NCBI GenBank assembly: GCA_024398295.1
Contig: JAKSJL010000005.1
Span: 1-51,702, forward strand
Reading direction: 5' to 3'
Length of the DNA: 51,702 nt
Origin: Bacteroidales bacterium
Lineage (GTDB): Bacteria > Bacteroidota > Bacteroidia > Bacteroidales > UBA932
The position numbers were made by a program, and so were the translations under genes. Positions 26,469 to 34,210 of this stretch are shown piece by piece; position 1 is the stretch's first letter, and each line of letters begins with the position of its first letter. The notes under the pieces were generated by a model. The model did not search any database and was not told where the DNA came from. It saw nothing but the letters and a program-made list of their open reading frames with translations.

Positions 26469-27308
26469 ATGAGAAGATTGTTTTCTTGTTTTGTAGCCTT
26501 GGCTCTGGGCTTGTCAGCCCTGGCTCAGCCATCTGTGCCCAAGTCATATGCCTTCGCTGGTCAGACGGTGAATCTCGAGAGGTCGGATATGTATGAGCGC
26601 ATGGACAGGGAAGTCATTGCATTTACCTATATGCATTCCACTTCCATCCTCATGCTGAAGAGATCAGCAAGATTCTTCCCTCAGGTGGAGCCTATTCTCA
26701 GGGAATATGGCCTTCCTGATGACCTGAAGTATATCATGGTGATAGAGAGTAATCTTGATCCTAAGGCATACTCAAAGGCGGGTGCTGCGGGACTGTGGCA
26801 GCTGATGCCGGCAGCGGCTCGCGAGTGTGGGCTTGAGGTCAATGCCAATGTAGACGAGCGCTACAATGTAGAGAAGGCTACGCGCGCGGCGTGCTCGATC
26901 CTGAAGAAGTCGTACGCCAAGTTCGGGGATTGGCTTACTGTAGCCGCCGCATATAATGCCGGCCAGGGTGGCATCTCTTCCCGCCTGGAGAAGCAGCATC
27001 AGAAGAAGGCTGAGGACCTCTGGCTCGTGGAGGAGACATCGCGCTACATGTTTCGCGTGATGGCTGCGAAGATGATGTTTGAGGATCCTGCGAGCTTTGG
27101 CTTTATGGTTCCGGAAATGTCTAAGTATAAGTACATTCCGCCTAAGGAGGTGGTCTCTGTGAAGGATCCTGTGTCGAATCTTGTGGAGTTCGCGCTCAAG
27201 CACGCTGTCTCTTATGCTCAGCTGAAGACCGCGAATCTCTGGCTCCGCGAGGATAAGCTGAACAATACATCACATAAAGAATATAAGATAATAATACCAT
27301 CCGAATGA
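26469..27308 (+). CDS. Lytic murein transglycosylase (SLT/MltD type, GH23)
   Basis: A 279-residue exported enzyme, signal MRRLFSCFVALALGLSALAQ. The SLT domain covers about residues 75-205: YIMVIESNLDPKAYSKAGAAG with the catalytic Glu93, then GLWQLMPAAARECGL and AAAYNAGQGG, the classic GH23 set. It cleaves MurNAc-GlcNAc bonds in peptidoglycan to give 1,6-anhydroMurNAc ends, the kind of product an AmpG-type permease takes up. After the SLT domain a short C-terminal part follows, without visible LysM repeats, so it is shorter than typical MltD. Its stop overlaps the start of the next gene (ATGA), implying coupled translation. Confidence 0.9.
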   Translation: MRRLFSCFVALALGLSALAQPSVPKSYAFAGQTVNLERSDMYERMDREVIAFTYMHSTSILMLKRSARFFPQVEPILREYGLPDDLKYIMVIESNLDPKAYSKAGAAGLWQLMPAAARECGLEVNANVDERYNVEKATRAACSILKKSYAKFGDWLTVAAAYNAGQGGISSRLEKQHQKKAEDLWLVEETSRYMFRVMAAKMMFEDPASFGFMVPEMSKYKYIPPKEVVSVKDPVSNLVEFALKHAVSYAQLKTANLWLREDKLNNTSHKEYKIIIPSE

Positions 27309-27820
27309 TGAAAAAGTTGTTTGTAATGATTGCTGCGCTTGCTGTCTCATTCAGCGCCAGCGCCATCGAGCTTCCTAATGAGAAGGGTGTCATGACTGCC
27401 AATGCCCATGTCGGCCTTATGCCTGGCTTTGGCCTCAATGCCTCGCTTGATTATACCTTGCTTGACGATATGGGCCCTGGTCACTTGACAGTGGGCGGTT
27501 TCGCTGGTTTCAATGGTTCCTCATCTGTAGCTTCGTATAACAGTTCGACTTTCACTTTCGCCGTGCTCCCACGTGTGACTTATGGAGTGAACTTCACCTC
27601 TGAACTGGAAGTACACGTAGGAGCGATGGCTGGTCCTGGATTCACTTCGAGCAAGACCCGTGCCGAGGCTGGTATCAAGACAAACTCTGGCCTTCAGATG
27701 TCATGTGGCTTCGTGGTAGGAGGGAAGTACTTCATGTTCGGTGACATGGGTCTCTCTGCTGAGCTCGGCTATGTCACTGACATGTCATACCTGAACCTTG
27801 GTGTGACCTATAGATTCTAG
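27305..27820 (+). CDS. Small outer membrane beta-barrel protein
   Basis: A 171-residue protein with a signal peptide (MMKKLFVMIAALAVSFSASA) and alternating hydrophobic/polar strands rich in Gly, Tyr and Phe (GHLTVGGFAGFNGSSS, LPRVTYGVNF, MSYLNLGVTYRF). The final Phe is typical of outer membrane barrels; the size suggests eight strands. No specific family recognised. Translationally coupled to the lytic transglycosylase (4-bp overlap), and its stop TAG shares CTAG with the convergent acyltransferase gene. Confidence 0.7.
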   Translation: MMKKLFVMIAALAVSFSASAIELPNEKGVMTANAHVGLMPGFGLNASLDYTLLDDMGPGHLTVGGFAGFNGSSSVASYNSSTFTFAVLPRVTYGVNFTSELEVHVGAMAGPGFTSSKTRAEAGIKTNSGLQMSCGFVVGGKYFMFGDMGLSAELGYVTDMSYLNLGVTYRF

Positions 27821-29157
27821 TCTGTATATTCTGGCAAACCCTCGTAGAGAAGCTTCCAGATGGTCGTGAAGATACCTTCACGGCTATCTATGGTGCCGAG
27901 TTCCTGTGATCTGCGGGTCACCATTATGCCGAGTTCCCTGAGCTTTGCCACGAAACAATCCTCGAAATAGCTGTTCCTGATGTTCCTAGAGACGTTCAGG
28001 AACAGTTTTCCGTTACAGCTCACGCACGCTGCTGCACCGCTGGTGCCTCTCTGTCTGCCGAGGACGAAGTCCATCTCCTTGATGTATGGCCTGATGGACT
28101 CTGGAAGCTCCACGTTTCCGAGGTTCGATATGGTCTGTGAGCAGTATCTGTCGCCCTTTACCTTGGCTACGAGGTCGATGATAGGCTTCTTGATGAATCT
28201 TGGGATGATGGCGATGCCTTTGTTGTCCTCCAGGTTTACATTTCCGGCTACCTTCTTCTCGATCTCGCCGTGCAGAAGGTAGTATTTCTTCTGCGCGATG
28301 ACTGTCTCGATGAGTTCCTCGAAGGAGAGATAGCCGTTTGTTACGTCCACTCCTACGAAGATGTATGATGAGAAGTTGCGCAGTGTCTTTACTGAGTATA
28401 TGTTTCTAAGGTCAATAGGTACACTGATCTTCAGGACATTCTTACGGTTCTTGCTCATGTCTGCCCTATGTACATCCTGGAGTGCCTCCAGCATGCTTGC
28501 GGCGAGGAGCTCTGTGATGGTGCAGCCATACTCCTTGGCAGTGGCTTTCACGTCCTCTATAGGCATGATGATCCTTTCGTTATGAAGTGCGCTGTACTTG
28601 CTCTTCGTTCCAGGGATGTGATATGCGATCTCGTTGCTGTCCAGCTGTCCTTTCTTTCCGCTGAACATCCTGAACCTGTCGGCAAGCATCTCCTTGGACG
28701 GCTTCTCTCTTGGGTCAAGTACCAGGTCGTTGTACTCTATCTCCAGGCCGTGCTTAAGGCGAAGGTACTCTGCCGTGAGTGTGAGCAGGAATGTCTCTCC
28801 GCCATGCCCGTCGGTCAGGGCATGAAATACATCTAAGTATATGGTACATCCTTCGGCGAATGCCTTGAACAGGAAACCATTCTTGAAATCGAAGCCTCCT
28901 CTGTTCAGCTTGTGATCTGTGCTAAGGCTTGGAGTCCTGTGGTTGCTCTTGAGGTTCCACCAGAAGAAACCATTGTCAAGACAGCATCCGAAGTTCGGTA
29001 TCCTCTTGACTGTGGTCTTGAGGGCTTCTTCGAGAACGTCACTGTCTACATATTCATTAAGGGTGATGCCCATTCTGAAAAGTGAAGCATACTTCTTCGT
29101 GAGAGAAGCAGGATATATGTTTGCTGCGTTGTCAAGTTTCATGTCGATGTTAGTCAT
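27817..29157 (-). CDS. Condensation-fold acyltransferase (alcohol acetyltransferase/PapA-like)
   Basis: A 446-residue protein of the CoA-dependent acyltransferase/condensation superfamily. The catalytic HXXXDG motif is present as HALTDGHGG near residue 113. Further support: IPNFGCCLDNGFFWWNL near the N-terminus, the latch region CTITELLAASMLEAL, and VPIDLRNIY, close to the conserved DxR-type salt-bridge segment. Such stand-alone enzymes acylate alcohols, sugars or lipids; no NRPS neighbour exists, so a non-ribosomal role is unlikely. No signal peptide: cytoplasmic. It has its own promoter (29188-29218), and an operator-like array lies between it and the second GH89 gene. Substrates are unknown. 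Confidence 0.75.
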   Translation of the reverse strand: MTNIDMKLDNAANIYPASLTKKYASLFRMGITLNEYVDSDVLEEALKTTVKRIPNFGCCLDNGFFWWNLKSNHRTPSLSTDHKLNRGGFDFKNGFLFKAFAEGCTIYLDVFHALTDGHGGETFLLTLTAEYLRLKHGLEIEYNDLVLDPREKPSKEMLADRFRMFSGKKGQLDSNEIAYHIPGTKSKYSALHNERIIMPIEDVKATAKEYGCTITELLAASMLEALQDVHRADMSKNRKNVLKISVPIDLRNIYSVKTLRNFSSYIFVGVDVTNGYLSFEELIETVIAQKKYYLLHGEIEKKVAGNVNLEDNKGIAIIPRFIKKPIIDLVAKVKGDRYCSQTISNLGNVELPESIRPYIKEMDFVLGRQRGTSGAAACVSCNGKLFLNVSRNIRNSYFEDCFVAKLRELGIMVTRRSQELGTIDSREGIFTTIWKLLYEGLPEYTD

Positions 29158-29187
29158 AACTGATGTGTTTTAATGGTTCAACGGATG

Positions 29188-29218
29188 CAAAGGTACCCTG
29201 CTTGCTCGGCCTGGTAAA
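29188..29218 (-). promoter_or_regulatory. Promoter of the acyltransferase gene
   Basis: Minus strand: TTTA (29218-29215), 19 nt, TACCTTTG (29195-29188). One mismatch to TTTG-N19-TAnnTTTG, 30 bp before the ATG. Confidence 0.7.
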
Positions 29219-29244
29219 GGAAATGCTATTATCACCTCGTTTCT

Positions 29245-29340
29245 GTGACGAAAATGCCTGTTTTGTGACGAAAATGGGCTTTTTAGGGACGAAAATGTAG
29301 TTAATTTGCCATTCGTCACTTGGTCGAAGTGACGTAAATG
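29245..29340. repeat. Phased array of GTGACGAAAATG motifs (operator-like)
   Basis: Direct copies begin at 29245 (GTGACGAAAATG), 29265 (GTGACGAAAATG), 29286 (GGGACGAAAATG) and 29329 (GTGACGTAAATG), i.e. steps of 20, 21 and 43 bp, close to two and four helical turns. Between the last two lies an inverted copy (CATTCGTCAC, 29310-29319), which with the last copy makes the dyad CGTCACTT/AAGTGACG. It lies between two divergent genes and is not coding. Confidence 0.75.
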
Positions 29341-29385
29341 GATTAAAAAATCATGTTTGATTCTGCATTTTAGTGAGGTTTTTTC

Positions 29386-29393
29386 TATATTGC
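29386..29393 (+). promoter_or_regulatory. Possible -7 element of the second GH89 gene
   Basis: TATATTGC is a weak TAnnTTTG match, 19 bp before the ATG at 29413. No -33 box at the right distance, so activation by a regulator binding the upstream array is plausible. Confidence 0.35.
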
Positions 29394-29412
29394 ACCCATA
29401 AATGCAAATTCA

Positions 29413-31632
29413 ATGTTTATGAAAAAGATCTTAAGTGGACTTTTCTTGTCTGCGTTATTGCTCGCATCAGTATGCTCTTGTTCTACTGAACCTGCAGACG
29501 CAAATGTAGCTGCGGCTAGTGCTCTCGCTAAGCGTGTAGTGGGTGCAAAGGCTGGAAAGATAGTGTTCCAGTCTGCTCCTGCTGACACTGCTGATTACTT
29601 TGTGCTCGAGAGCAAAGGCTCGAAGATAGTCATCAGTGGTAACAGTGCGAACTCGATGGCTGTCGGCCTTAACCATTACCTCAAGTATTATTGTAATGTA
29701 GAGTTCGGATGGCTCCTTAACGATACCTTCGAGATGCCATCCAAGCTTCCAAAGGTGGCTGAGCCTGTAAAGGTTTACGCAAGGGTTCCTGAGAGATTCT
29801 TCCTAAACTACTGTACATATGGTTATACCATGCCTTGGTGGCAGTGGCAGGACTGGGAGCATTTCATCGACTGGATGGCCCTGAATGGAGTGAACCTTCC
29901 ACTCGCGATCACTGGACAGGAGTCTATCTGGTATCAGATCTGGACAGAGATGGGACTCACTGATGAGGAAGTACGTAATTACTTTACCGGTCCTAGCCAT
30001 CTCCCTTGGCATAGAATGCAGAATATCGACCGCTGGTTTGCACCTCTTCCACAGTGCTGGCTCGACGAGCAGCTTGAACTCCAGAAGAAGATCACTGCCC
30101 GCGAGCGTGAGCTTAACATGCGTCCGGTGCTTCCTGCTTTCGCCGGTCACGTGCCTAGAGACCTCGCGCGCATCTATCCAGATGCTCCGATGACCCAGCT
30201 CGAGGCTTGGTCAGGCTATCAGGATGAGTACGCATGTACCTTCCTTGACCCTATGAGCGATCTCTATACTGAGATCCAGAAGAAGTTCGTGGAGAAGGAG
30301 ACTGAGATCTATGGTACTGACCATGTCTATGGCATCGATATATTCAACGAGCTCATGCCTCCTAGCTGGGAGCCTGACTACCTCGGCAGAGTAAGCCGTC
30401 AGGTTTATGAGTCACTTCAGGCTGCCGATCCGGATGCTACCTGGCTGCAGATGGGCTGGCTTTTCTACAACGAGAGAAAGTACTGGACAAACGATAGGGT
30501 AGAGGCATATCTTACCTCTTTCCCTACTGATAGACAGATACTTCTCGACTATTATTGCGAGCGCATGGAGGTATGGCAGCGTACCGAGAGCTTCTATGGT
30601 GTACCTTATGTATGGTGCTATCTCGGTAACTTCGGAGGAAACACCTTCCTCTGTGGACAGTTCGATGAGATCGACAAGCGTATCGAGAATACCTTTGTGA
30701 ACGGCGGAAAGAACTTCAAGGGCATTGGCGCTACGCTCGAAGGATTTGACTGCAACCCATACATCTACGAGTATATACTTGAGAAGGCATGGCATTCACC
30801 TATGCAGACTGACCTGAATACGTGGATAGACGCTCTCGCAGATCAGCGCGTAGGAAAGAATGACCAGACTGCACGCGAGGCATGGCGCCTCCTTATCGAC
30901 AGCGTCTATGTTCAGCGCACTACGCCAGGACAGTCAAACGCTATCTCGCAGCGCCCAAACTTCGAGAGGACCAAGACATATTATGGAAACAGCGGCCGCA
31001 AGTATAGGAATGAGCTTCTTAAGGACGCTCTGGGTATGCTTCTGGAGGTCGAGTCAAACAGCACTGCTTACGCGTTCGATGTGGCGAACCTCACCCGTCA
31101 GATGCTTGCGAACCACTTCGACAAGCTCAAGGGAGAGTATGCGAAGGCATACAAGGAGGGAAACCGTGAAGAGATGAAGGCCCTGTCACAGAAGATGATC
31201 GAGATCATCGCTGACGTGGACGATGTAATTGGCACACAGACCTACTTCCTCGTGGGTAAGTGGATCAGCGACGCCCGCTCTTGGGGCGTCACCGATGAGG
31301 AGAAGGACTACTTCGAGGAGAACGCGCGTAACCTCATCACCACATGGAGCGATGCTGACATGCTTCTCAATGACTACGCCAGCCGCCAGTGGAATGGCCT
31401 TACAGGGTCGATGTACAAGGTGCGCTGGGAGAAGTTCTTCGCAGCTGTGGAGGCTTGTATGGACGAAGGCGCAGAGTGGGATGATGACCACTACAAGGCA
31501 TTTAGCGACGATGTGACCGCTTTCGAGAAGTCATGGTGGGCTGACCGCCTCGGCACTTTCTCTTCAGTGCCAGTCGGTGACAGCAAGGCCAAGGCTAAGG
31601 AACTCTTCGCTAAGTACGCAGAAGAGATCTAG
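29413..31632 (+). CDS. GH89 alpha-N-acetylglucosaminidase lipoprotein (NAGLU-like), copy 2
   Basis: A 739-residue paralogue of the enzyme at 22761 with the same architecture. An ATG six bases later (29419, MKKILSGLFLSALLLAS) may be the true start; the signal ends CSC. Motifs: NSANSMAVGLNHYLKYY, MPWWQWQDWEHFIDWMALNG, acid/base Glu313 in DIFNELMPPSWEP, nucleophile Glu443 in TLEGFDCNPYIYE, and helical C-terminal part. The two copies differ around the second Trp-rich loop and in the C-terminal domain, so they may prefer different linkages. The likely promoter is a TATATTGC at 29386-29393. The stop shares CTAG with the convergent phosphoesterase gene. Confidence 0.92.
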   Translation: MFMKKILSGLFLSALLLASVCSCSTEPADANVAAASALAKRVVGAKAGKIVFQSAPADTADYFVLESKGSKIVISGNSANSMAVGLNHYLKYYCNVEFGWLLNDTFEMPSKLPKVAEPVKVYARVPERFFLNYCTYGYTMPWWQWQDWEHFIDWMALNGVNLPLAITGQESIWYQIWTEMGLTDEEVRNYFTGPSHLPWHRMQNIDRWFAPLPQCWLDEQLELQKKITARERELNMRPVLPAFAGHVPRDLARIYPDAPMTQLEAWSGYQDEYACTFLDPMSDLYTEIQKKFVEKETEIYGTDHVYGIDIFNELMPPSWEPDYLGRVSRQVYESLQAADPDATWLQMGWLFYNERKYWTNDRVEAYLTSFPTDRQILLDYYCERMEVWQRTESFYGVPYVWCYLGNFGGNTFLCGQFDEIDKRIENTFVNGGKNFKGIGATLEGFDCNPYIYEYILEKAWHSPMQTDLNTWIDALADQRVGKNDQTAREAWRLLIDSVYVQRTTPGQSNAISQRPNFERTKTYYGNSGRKYRNELLKDALGMLLEVESNSTAYAFDVANLTRQMLANHFDKLKGEYAKAYKEGNREEMKALSQKMIEIIADVDDVIGTQTYFLVGKWISDARSWGVTDEEKDYFEENARNLITTWSDADMLLNDYASRQWNGLTGSMYKVRWEKFFAAVEACMDEGAEWDDDHYKAFSDDVTAFEKSWWADRLGTFSSVPVGDSKAKAKELFAKYAEEI

Positions 31633-32786
31633 AAATCGAAATCATAGCTATGCGTGAGGGTTCCGGCTGCATCGTGGATCCTCACGCTTACTTTATGTGC
31701 GTCAGCCTTCACATCCATTCTCTCCTTGTTTGAGTTCACGATGATGGTGTAGTCAGCATTGCCACGCTCATGAGGCTTCACCACGAAATGCTTGTGCTCG
31801 TGGCCGCAGAGCATCAGCTGCACGCCGGCTTCATTGAGAATAGGTGTGAACATCTCGCTGATGCGTCGCTGTGTGTACCATGAAGACTTCTCATTCAGCG
31901 TAGGGATGTGCATGATGCATATCTTCACAGGCGCAGACGCGAATTCTGGAGCCTTGACGGCGTCCTTCAGCCACTGCGCCTCCTTCTCCCTGTAGGCGTC
32001 GAAGTCGGCTGTGCCGAAGTACTCGTCGTTGATGTCAGGCTTGTCCTCGCCTGCGTCGAGCACTACAAATGCTACTGGACCCTGGCGGAAGGTGTGGTAA
32101 AGCTCGCCTGTACTGGTAGGGAAGAGCTTGCCGAACTCCTGGAATGCAAGGTCACGTGTTTCGTGGTTTCCTCTGGCGTATATGACTGGGAGGGTCGCTG
32201 TCTTGTCCTCGACTGGCTTGATGATGGCGCTGAGAAGGGTGTCGAGGCTGGATGAGAAGCTTACAATGTCTCCATTCAGCACCATGAAATCGCTGTTTGA
32301 TGAGCTGACTTCCTTCATCAATGTGGCATACTTCTGCACATCGAAGTGCATGTCGTTCACGATGGAGAAGCTACAGCTCTCTGCAGAGTGGTCCAAGGTC
32401 TTGAAAGAGAAATTCTTGCTGCTCCTTGTGTAGTCGTATTTGATGTCGTACGCGCTGCTTTTCTCATTGACCTTCTTCGACACGATGCGGTAGGTGTACT
32501 TCGTGCCAGGCGCGAGCCCGCTGATCTTTACGGTGTGGAGAGTGCCAAATACTCGTCTGCCCGCGTAAGTCTCATAGTATCTCGGCTTGGCGCTGCTGTG
32601 GAAGGGCGAGCCGTCATCTTCTCCCATCTCCACCCATCCAAATGATAGGGTTTGGGTAGCCCACATGATGGTGGCTTCTGTCTCGGAAACATTTGTTACC
32701 CAAGGGCCTGCCTTGAAATCTATGCCTGCGGCAATGATTATGTTTGCGGACAGAGCCGCAATGATGATGGAGATGATCTTTTTCAT
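31629..32786 (-). CDS. Exported metallophosphoesterase, purple-acid-phosphatase-like
   Basis: A 385-residue protein: signal MKKIISIIIAALSANIIIAA, an N-terminal fibronectin-like domain (GPWVTNVSETEATIMWAT) as in purple acid phosphatases, then a calcineurin-type domain with NDMHFD, NGDIVS, GNHETRD and CGHEHKHF, giving the two-metal site. The start at 32786 was chosen for the signal; its ATG overlaps the stop of the upstream membrane-protein gene by 4 bp. Periplasmic phosphomonoesterase or phosphodiesterase activity is likely, substrate unknown. Last gene of a four-gene operon; its stop shares CTAG with the convergent GH89 gene. Confidence 0.85.
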   Translation of the reverse strand: MKKIISIIIAALSANIIIAAGIDFKAGPWVTNVSETEATIMWATQTLSFGWVEMGEDDGSPFHSSAKPRYYETYAGRRVFGTLHTVKISGLAPGTKYTYRIVSKKVNEKSSAYDIKYDYTRSSKNFSFKTLDHSAESCSFSIVNDMHFDVQKYATLMKEVSSSNSDFMVLNGDIVSFSSSLDTLLSAIIKPVEDKTATLPVIYARGNHETRDLAFQEFGKLFPTSTGELYHTFRQGPVAFVVLDAGEDKPDINDEYFGTADFDAYREKEAQWLKDAVKAPEFASAPVKICIMHIPTLNEKSSWYTQRRISEMFTPILNEAGVQLMLCGHEHKHFVVKPHERGNADYTIIVNSNKERMDVKADAHKVSVRIHDAAGTLTHSYDFDF

Positions 32787-34210
32787 ACTATTTCTTTTAT
32801 GGAGTCGATACCGTCCCTGGTGAGGGCGACGCGGAAGCGTCTGAAGCTGGTGCTGTCCTCGCTGGTCTGGAGTATTATGTTCATGAAGTAGAGCCTCGTG
32901 CAAGGGATATCCTCGACGATACCGTCCCTGTTTGCTGAAGCTATGTTTACCACTGGGTTGTCCATCTTCTGCATGAAGTGGTTCAGGTGTAGGCGAATGA
33001 TGTCGTTGATGCCAGTGTTCTCGTAGATGGAGGTCTGAGCCAGCTTTTCATTGTCAATGTGCACGGACATGCGGTAGAGTATGGTCTTCTCGTCCATGAG
33101 CCTGTTCTCCACCGCGTAAAGTCTCTTCGTGTAGCGTATCTTCCTGATGTTCTCCGGAATCTTCGAGTGGTGGATGAAGTCCACAGCTTCCTTGTACGTG
33201 CCTATCTTCTGCCCCTTGATGAGGATGGATGCTTTGTTGTCGTGGAACTTGCTGCCTATCTTATGGGCGAAATAGAAGCGTGACAGCTCCTTGATCCTAT
33301 CCTTGATCATGTAGCTGATCACAAGGATGATGAAGAAGGGGAGTGTGAAGTTTCCGAACTTCTGCTGGAAGAAGAAGCTGACCACGGTCGCGAACATCAT
33401 CGCCAGTCCTGCCGCAATACTGAAATAGATCTGCTCGAGGAGCATTCCATCCTTCTTCTTCGGAATGGAGAGGAACATGTCGCTCTCTATGTATTTCTTC
33501 AGGATGCTGTGTCTGTGCACTGTATCCCTGTTCGCCTGTTTCTCTCCAGGGATGAGGTTCGGGTAGCCCCTCTCCTCCCTGTATGCAAAGATGGCTTTCA
33601 TGCTCTCGTGAAGCTCAGCCGTATCCTTGATTTTCAGCAGCTTGACACTGTAGTATCTTATGATGTTTGAGATATAGTCGTCTCCGTATGAGAAGTACTC
33701 CAGGGCGTTTGCAGGAACTGTTTTTCCGGTGATTATATCTTTTGATGCAGCGTACTCCTTTAGGATGTCAGAGGTCTGCAGCACATATTCATGACATAGC
33801 ATCTCTACCTCTTCAGCGGGAGCCGCGCCTATACGCCTCATGGCGTCTCGCGCTGCGCTCTTCACGATCGCGGAGAACATCTTTATCTGATATTCGAACT
33901 CGTCCAGTGCGGCCTCAGATGGCTCAGTGGCGAGGTGAGAGAATGCTTTATGCAGGTATTCAAGGGGCTGGGCAGCCCCGTGGACTATCTCGCCGAGAGG
34001 AAATTTCGGCGTGATCAGACGCACGTTTGACTTTATGTCCTGGTAGAAATCTGCCTTGGTGTAAGTGTCTGGGTTTATGTCCAGGCTTTTCGGGAAAAAC
34101 AGCCACATGTTCGCTGAGAAGTCACTTTTACGTGATTTCTCATCAGCCACGAACCCTAGCTTGAACTCGAGTGCGAACTTGTCGTGTATCTTCGTCGTTA
34201 CCTCTATCAT
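32783..34210 (-). CDS. Membrane protein of unknown function
   Basis: A 475-residue protein I do not recognise. No signal peptide. Two adjacent hydrophobic helices at about 261-281 and 288-303 form a hairpin in the middle, with about 255 residues before and 170 after, so both large parts should lie on the same side, probably the cytoplasm. The first part is helical and charged; the last part has short strands (TILYRMSVHIDNEKL, VNIASANRDG). Both ends of the gene overlap its neighbours by 4 bp, an unusually tight coupling with two exported phosphoesterases. No catalytic motif was seen. Confidence 0.75.
   Translation of the reverse strand: MIEVTTKIHDKFALEFKLGFVADEKSRKSDFSANMWLFFPKSLDINPDTYTKADFYQDIKSNVRLITPKFPLGEIVHGAAQPLEYLHKAFSHLATEPSEAALDEFEYQIKMFSAIVKSAARDAMRRIGAAPAEEVEMLCHEYVLQTSDILKEYAASKDIITGKTVPANALEYFSYGDDYISNIIRYYSVKLLKIKDTAELHESMKAIFAYREERGYPNLIPGEKQANRDTVHRHSILKKYIESDMFLSIPKKKDGMLLEQIYFSIAAGLAMMFATVVSFFFQQKFGNFTLPFFIILVISYMIKDRIKELSRFYFAHKIGSKFHDNKASILIKGQKIGTYKEAVDFIHHSKIPENIRKIRYTKRLYAVENRLMDEKTILYRMSVHIDNEKLAQTSIYENTGINDIIRLHLNHFMQKMDNPVVNIASANRDGIVEDIPCTRLYFMNIILQTSEDSTSFRRFRVALTRDGIDSIKEIV

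Noticed and set aside
29245..29340. The box array as CRISPR repeats or replication iterons
   Set aside because: Units are only 12 bp, spacers 8-9 bp, one copy is inverted, and there are no cas or replication genes.
22761..31632. The two GH89 genes as a recent tandem duplication or composite mobile element
   Set aside because: The copies differ throughout, are separated by six unrelated genes, and no insertion-sequence ends or direct repeats flank them.
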